Translations under genes and position numbers: made by a program
The notes under the pieces: generated by a model
Told to the model about the DNA's origin: nothing
Seen by the model: only the letters and a program-made list of their open reading frames with translations
The model's database searches: none
NCBI GenBank assembly: GCA_964475955.1
Contig: CAYYZY010000107.1
Location: forward strand, 1-27,506
Origin: DATKZH01 sp964475955
GTDB lineage: Bacteria > Planctomycetota > Planctomycetia > Pirellulales > Thermoguttaceae
Length of the DNA: 27,506 bases
Direction of reading: 5' to 3'
In this document: piece by piece, positions 23,560-27,506 of the stretch
Position numbering within the stretch: the first letter of the stretch is position 1
How the letters are laid out: every line of letters starts with the position of its first letter

Positions 23560-24906
23560 TCACGCCTCGGACTGCAACGCCACCAGCTCGATCCCCTCGC
23601 CCGTGCCGAGGTTGCGGGAATACTTGCGCTCCCGGGCGTTGTTCCAGTGCTCGTGAACGCCCAGGCTGGCCAGGCGCGTGGTGGGGACGGCATGGTTCGG
23701 GTCGTAGAACGTGACGGAGGGCGGGTCGTCGGCCAGCGCCGCCTCGTGGAGGTAGTCGTCGGCCCCGGGTCGCCGCGGAAAGTCGTCGAACTCCGTGAAC
23801 AGGAAATCGAAAGCCACGGAGTCGACCGCCACCGGGTCCTGGGAGGCCAGCAGGCTGCACGGCCAGCCGCCGTTGAACGGCGGTGCGAACCACCTGCGCG
23901 GCCCCTGGTCGACGGGGTGCTTCCCCGAGAGGAGGCCGTCGACCAGGTTGAGCACGGTCTTCCCGCCCAGGTGGGCGTGGCCCAGCAGATCGACCTGCTC
24001 GCGGTAGGCCCTCGTCTCCCGGGCGAACGAGCCGCGGTGCATGTTGTAGTATCCCTTCTGCACGGGCCAGCGCACGAGCGAGCCGAAGTGGTTCTTGCCG
24101 CATAGCGTCACGCCGGCCGCGGTGTGGGCCTTGAGCGCGGCGAAGTTCACCAGGTAGTCCGCCTCGGCGAAGCAGGTGGGGAGCACGTCGGGCGACTTGT
24201 CTTCCGGCCGGCAACTCCAGTAGAACGGCACCTGGGACGGCTGCACCTTCACGCGGCCGAACTTGCCCGCGAAATCGACGTATTGCACCTCGGGAAACGC
24301 CGCGTGGAGCACGTCGTAGTACTCGTGAACCAGGTAAGCGAGCGAGTCGCAGACGGTAATGTCGGCCGGGCGCGCGCCGGCGTCGTCGACCAGTTGCCGC
24401 ACGAGGGCGATGAGCATCTGGGGGCCGGTGTTCATGTAGTCGTGGCGCCGGATCAAGCGGTAAGTATCGGGGTCCACGCAGTTCTCGCGCCAGATCATGC
24501 CGACCCAGTTGGGCTTGATCAGGATCTTCTGGCCCGGCCGGTAACCCTCGTCGCCGCGGCCGCGTTGGCGATGGAAGTGGCGGAAGAGCTTGTCCCAGGC
24601 CCTGGCCACCGAGTCTTCGCCGGTCAGCCCGCACACGGCCCGGGCCATCATCGCGTCGACGCGGTCCTGCGAGGTGTGGCCGTCCTCCCACCAATGCCCG
24701 TCGCCGGGACCCTCCCAGCGGATGACCTTCGGGTCGTGAACCCACACCACCCGGCCGGGATGGATGCCCTTGGCCTGGCCGACCGGTTTGAGGGGCTGGT
24801 GCGCCGCCGGCGCGGCCTCGGCGCCCCAGACACGGCTCGTGCCCACGATCCCGCCCATGGCCGCCGCCTGCTGAATGAACCGCCGCCGGTCGAATTGGTC
24901 TCCCAT
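23560..24906 (-). CDS. Tat-exported DUF362 domain protein
   Basis: 448-aa exported protein with a DUF362 domain. A twin-arginine signal FDRRRFIQQAAAMGGIVG (5-22) is followed by a cleavage region near VWGAEA. The DUF362 core begins at about 125 with KILIKPNWVG (127-136) and includes NFAALKAHTAAGVTLCGKNHFG and VLNLVDGLLSGKHP. DUF362 proteins are of unknown reaction; some carry ferredoxin-like iron-sulfur clusters, but no CxxCxxC motif is visible here. The long segment between the signal and the core (about 45-120) is rich in Trp and charged residues and may be specific to planctomycetes. The ATG at 24906 follows GGGAGG. It diverges from the secreted toroid gene at 25209. Confidence 0.88.
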   Translation of the reverse strand: MGDQFDRRRFIQQAAAMGGIVGTSRVWGAEAAPAAHQPLKPVGQAKGIHPGRVVWVHDPKVIRWEGPGDGHWWEDGHTSQDRVDAMMARAVCGLTGEDSVARAWDKLFRHFHRQRGRGDEGYRPGQKILIKPNWVGMIWRENCVDPDTYRLIRRHDYMNTGPQMLIALVRQLVDDAGARPADITVCDSLAYLVHEYYDVLHAAFPEVQYVDFAGKFGRVKVQPSQVPFYWSCRPEDKSPDVLPTCFAEADYLVNFAALKAHTAAGVTLCGKNHFGSLVRWPVQKGYYNMHRGSFARETRAYREQVDLLGHAHLGGKTVLNLVDGLLSGKHPVDQGPRRWFAPPFNGGWPCSLLASQDPVAVDSVAFDFLFTEFDDFPRRPGADDYLHEAALADDPPSVTFYDPNHAVPTTRLASLGVHEHWNNARERKYSRNLGTGEGIELVALQSEA

Positions 24907-25133
24907 GGGTGCCTCCCGAAAACGGCCTTGGGGCTGTATTGACGAAGCGACGGCGCCGGCCCCCGGCCGGCCGTTGCCTCGCTACCCGAAGCATACCGCG
25001 AGGCGAGCCCGACGTACAGACGCCGGTCTGCCAACGAGCCCGGCTTGGGCTTCGCCGAGGCCAAGGGGCGCGCCGGGAAATCCCGAGCCGTGTCGACGCC
25101 GCCGAGCAGCGTCGAAGACCGTGCCCGGCCCGG

Positions 25134-25163
25134 TTGCCGCCGCCACGACGGACCGATTACGAT
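25134..25163 (+). promoter_or_regulatory. Promoter of the secreted toroid-like gene
   Basis: TTGCCG (25134-25139), an 18-base spacer and TACGAT (25158-25163); start near 25170, about 39 bases before the ATG. The 302-bp divergent gap 24907-25208 also holds an imperfect hairpin near 25048-25075 (CTTGGGCTT...AGGCCAAGG). Confidence 0.4.
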
Positions 25164-25208
25164 GGGGCGGTCGCCGCGTTTCCGTCCTCGCGATAGGAGA
25201 GCCGTCCC

Positions 25209-26831
25209 ATGCCCATTCGCATACGATGGACCCTGCTCCTGGCCGTCGCCGCCTGTCTCCACCCGATCGCCGCCTGCGGCGCCGCCGAGCCGACCGATGA
25301 CATCGCCCCGGAACCTTTTCGCAGGGCGGAGCGGTCGGCCCGCGTGGCCGGCTACGCACTGGGAAAAGTGCACCGCTGGCTGCACGAGGTGGCCCTCCCG
25401 CAGGTCGATCCCGGCACGAAGCTCCTCAAGATGCGCGGCGCGTGGAACTACCACAACACGGCCGCCGACTGCTACCCGTTCCTCTGCTGGGCCGCGCACG
25501 TGACCGACCGAAAAGTCCTCGACGGCCCGCTCCGCGACGTGCTCCACGCCGAGATCGCCCTGTGCAACCACCTCGATCGGATCCCCGCCCCCTACGACTT
25601 CGAGCAAGGGGCCAAGGTCGCCGAGTACCCCCGCGACCGGCTGATGTTCGGCGCCAGCGAATACGTGAAGGACGGGCTGATCGCCATCGTCGAGGTGACC
25701 GGCCGCGACGAGTGGTTCGACCGCATGCTGGCCATCGAGGAGGACATGTGGAAGCACGCCCACGTCGACACGCCCTACGGCAAGATCCCGTCGAGCACCG
25801 AGCCGGTCCGCGACGTGGAAATCGACGGCGAACAGCTCCAGGCGCTCTGCCGCCTCTACACGATGACCGGCCGACGCGAATTCCTCACCTGGGCCGAACG
25901 CCTCGGCGACCACTACCTCAAGCGCGACGGGTTCGTCCCCCCGCACCTCCGCGACCACGGCTGCGAGATCGTCGGCGGGCTCGGGCTCCTGGTGGGCGTC
26001 GAGTCGGAGACCCATCCCCAAAAACTCCGGGAGTACCTGCCCCCCTTCAAGCGAATGCTCGACGCGATCCTCGCCCGGGGCACCAATCCCGACGGCTTCA
26101 TGTACAACGCGCTCCGCGGTGTGCCCAGCCGCTTCGAGCCGGGGTCGCTCAGCGACGGCTGGGGCTACAACTACGTGGCCTACGCCTGCTACGACGCCGC
26201 CTGCGGCGAGCCGCACTACCGTGGCCGCATCGAACAGACGCTCCGCAACCTGGCCAAGCCCGTCTACATGCAGGGCGGCGTGGCGGGCACCGGCGGCGAC
26301 AGCCTGGCCGATTCGACCGAAGGGGCGATGTATCTGCTGAACCGCTACCCCGTGCCGGAAGGCTTCGCCTGGCTCGACCGCTGGATGGAGGCCGGCCTCG
26401 TCCGCTCCGACGTCGCCCTCGACCGCGCCCGCCTCTGGGGCGCGAACAAGTGGGAATCGAACTGCGTGCGCACCGTCGTCATGCACGCCCTGATGCACAC
26501 GCGCGGCCTCATCGCCCGGCCGTGGCGCGAAGACCTCGCGTTCGGCGCGAGCCCGTCGGGCGACGGGCTGGCCGTCGTCGTTCGCGCCGAGAAGCCGTGG
26601 TCGGGCCGGCTGGTGTTCGACGTCCCCCGCCACCGCCTTGACCTCGGCTTCGAGCACGATTGGCCGCGCATGAACACGCTCCCCGAGTGGTTCACCGTGG
26701 AGCCCGACGAGAGCTACACCGTCCGCAACCTCACGGCCGGCACCGAGTCGACCCACACCGGCCGATCGCTTCACGAGGGCCTGCCGCTGGAACTGCCGCC
26801 GAACGTCGAAACGCGCCTCCTGGTTCGATAA
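25209..26831 (+). CDS. Exported alpha/alpha-toroid-like protein, function unknown
   Basis: 540-aa exported protein. The N-terminus is a signal peptide; IAAC (20-23) could be a lipobox, giving a lipoprotein on Cys23, but cleavage after CGA is also possible. The chain is mainly helical with many Trp, Tyr and His, for example NYHNTAADCYPFLCW, LMFGASEYVKDGLIAI, GWGYNYVAYACYDAAC and GAMYLLNRYP, which suggests a six-hairpin glycosidase-like toroid. The last about 110 residues look like a beta-sandwich (GLAVVVRAEKPWSGRLVFDVP). I cannot assign a glycoside hydrolase or lyase family, and catalytic residues cannot be named. The ATG at 25209 follows AGGAGAG. Its last 61 bp overlap the end of the converging gene. 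A role in carbohydrate breakdown is inference from the fold only. Confidence 0.78.
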   Translation: MPIRIRWTLLLAVAACLHPIAACGAAEPTDDIAPEPFRRAERSARVAGYALGKVHRWLHEVALPQVDPGTKLLKMRGAWNYHNTAADCYPFLCWAAHVTDRKVLDGPLRDVLHAEIALCNHLDRIPAPYDFEQGAKVAEYPRDRLMFGASEYVKDGLIAIVEVTGRDEWFDRMLAIEEDMWKHAHVDTPYGKIPSSTEPVRDVEIDGEQLQALCRLYTMTGRREFLTWAERLGDHYLKRDGFVPPHLRDHGCEIVGGLGLLVGVESETHPQKLREYLPPFKRMLDAILARGTNPDGFMYNALRGVPSRFEPGSLSDGWGYNYVAYACYDAACGEPHYRGRIEQTLRNLAKPVYMQGGVAGTGGDSLADSTEGAMYLLNRYPVPEGFAWLDRWMEAGLVRSDVALDRARLWGANKWESNCVRTVVMHALMHTRGLIARPWREDLAFGASPSGDGLAVVVRAEKPWSGRLVFDVPRHRLDLGFEHDWPRMNTLPEWFTVEPDESYTVRNLTAGTESTHTGRSLHEGLPLELPPNVETRLLVR

Positions 26832-27376
26832 CACCTATGCTTCCCTCCGTCGGTCGCCGGGCGCAGGAAGCGTTGCTCCAGCGCCCGGGACCAGCCGCCG
26901 CGGACCTCGAAACCCTTGCGCCACAGGCCCAGCTCGGCCAACCGGCGGTCGAACTCCGCCACGTGTGCACGCAGCGAGGCGCTCACCCGACGCGCCAGAC
27001 GACGCACCGTCCGCCGGCTCCGTAACCCCCGCCGCAATCGGGCCAACACCCCTCGCACGCACCGCACGCCATCCCCCATACGGCCCAGGTAGACTGAGCA
27101 CTGCCGGCCGGCCTCCCAATAGGCCAGTCGCCAGTACGGCCCCAACCTCCGCCCCCGGTACCACCTCCAGGTGGGCACCACCGCCCCCTGCCGGCCGAAC
27201 AACGCCGGCCGCGACGCGATCACGGCCAGCGCCCGATCCGCCCTTTGGTCAACCACCGCCCGTTTTTCCATGGAGGCCCCCCCCGCAGTCCTCGTTGTTT
27301 GGTCAACGATTTCCCGTTTTTCCACGGCAGGCCCCCCGGCGGCCCATGTTTGGTCAACGATCTCGCGTTTTTCCAC
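26771..27376 (-). CDS. Small protein of unknown function with triplicated start region (DUF6788-like)
   Basis: Up to 201 aa. The core (GRRLGPYWRLAYWEAGRQ, then CSVYLGRM, and a long Arg/Leu-rich helix ending LGLWRKGFEVRGG) resembles a family of short bacterial proteins with a G-PYW/YLGR motif (DUF6788-like), often found near mobile DNA; function unknown. Three in-frame starts each precede the same peptide: GTG at 27376 and 27325 with EKREIVDQT, and ATG at 27271 with EKRAVVDQR. The best ribosome-binding site (GGGAGGGG) precedes the 27376 GTG; the shortest form would be 166 aa. The last 20 codons overlap the 3' end of the converging toroid gene, so the true end of the conserved part is probably before 26850. 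An overlapping frame (27220-27459) is discussed in the findings. Confidence 0.6.
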   Translation of the reverse strand: MEKREIVDQTWAAGGPAVEKREIVDQTTRTAGGASMEKRAVVDQRADRALAVIASRPALFGRQGAVVPTWRWYRGRRLGPYWRLAYWEAGRQCSVYLGRMGDGVRCVRGVLARLRRGLRSRRTVRRLARRVSASLRAHVAEFDRRLAELGLWRKGFEVRGGWSRALEQRFLRPATDGGKHRCYRTRRRVSTFGGSSSGRPS

Positions 27377-27382
27377 GATAGG
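27244..27382 (-). repeat. Three tandem copies of a start-codon module
   Basis: Units start with TTTGGTCAAC on the plus strand at 27244, 27298 and 27349, so the period is 54 then 51 bp, both multiples of three. Each unit on the minus strand has a G-rich GGGGCC stretch, then GTG or ATG, GAAAAACG and GTTGACCAAA. Between the first two minus-strand copies the differences are synonymous in the frame of the 201-aa gene. Confidence 0.85.
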
Positions 27383-27506
27383 CCCCTCCCGGCGTCGCTC
27401 GGCCCCCCGACGCCCCGTCCATCCGGGCCGCCGGCCATCCCTCGACGGTATAGCGCCATCCGATTCCTCCCGTTTCCCCCTTGCGCCCCCAACGGGCGCA
27501 GAGCGC

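Noticed and set aside
20267..24994. Minus-strand frame of 1575 codons
   Set aside because: It joins the lipoprotein gene to antisense readings of the phosphomutase gene and an out-of-frame reading of the DUF362 gene. The real start at 21112 has a ribosome-binding site and lipoprotein signal.
27244..27382. CRISPR or short satellite
   Set aside because: Units are few, periods are multiples of three, and each contains a start codon and coding-like changes; no cas gene is present.

Overview
The window looks like a piece of a planctomycete chromosome, most likely of the Pirellulales type. The evidence is very high GC with long spurious antisense reading frames; secreted and Tat-exported Gfo/Idh/MocA dehydrogenases next to DUF1080 (3-keto-disaccharide hydrolase) and heparinase-like genes; several isolated one-gene transcription units; and gaps filled with dispersed palindromic repeats whose fortuitous translations (GHDSIVPGTLETCPT, SLALRVGV, GWVLAPTR, VERSEPPES) I recall from planctomycete genomes. 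No tRNA, rRNA, CRISPR array, transposase or phage gene was recognised.

Layout. 1-4290: a CzcC/TolC-like outer-membrane efflux protein and a radical SAM/SPASM-like enzyme on the minus strand, then a small DUF6868-like membrane protein on the plus strand. 4400-6330: a 68-aa protein of unknown role with a clear promoter and ribosome-binding site, converging on glycyl-tRNA synthetase. 6540-9162: an MT-A70 adenine methyltransferase overlapping by four bases (ATGA) a secreted metzincin-type metalloprotease. 9195-16031: a carbohydrate locus. DUF1080 hydrolase, cytoplasmic Gfo/Idh dehydrogenase and a 1061-aa heparinase II/III-like protein read leftward. A Tat-exported Gfo/Idh dehydrogenase reads rightward from a shared divergent promoter region. 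16221-20157: a tandem-GNAT acetyltransferase and a 919-aa pentapeptide-like beta-helix membrane protein. 20267-24906: a lipoprotein, a phosphoglucomutase/phosphomannomutase and a Tat-exported DUF362 protein. 25209-27506: a secreted alpha/alpha-toroid-like protein and a converging small protein whose start region is tandemly triplicated.

How the genes fit together. The clearest joint function is in 9195-16031. PL-type cleavage of an acidic polysaccharide, oxidation of sugars to 3-keto forms by Gfo/Idh enzymes and hydrolysis by the DUF1080 protein make a coherent degradation route; the substrate cannot be read from sequence. The other genes are mostly housekeeping or of unknown role.

The most unusual signals are: (1) a triplicated GTG/ATG start module at 27244-27382 in which copies differ synonymously in one frame; (2) a truncated DUF1028 module fused to the C-terminus of the heparinase-like protein; (3) at least four families of palindromic repeats in intergenic regions, one showing a compensatory base-pair change between copies and also supplying the stop codon of glyS; (4) two stacked perfect palindromes just upstream of the phosphomutase gene.
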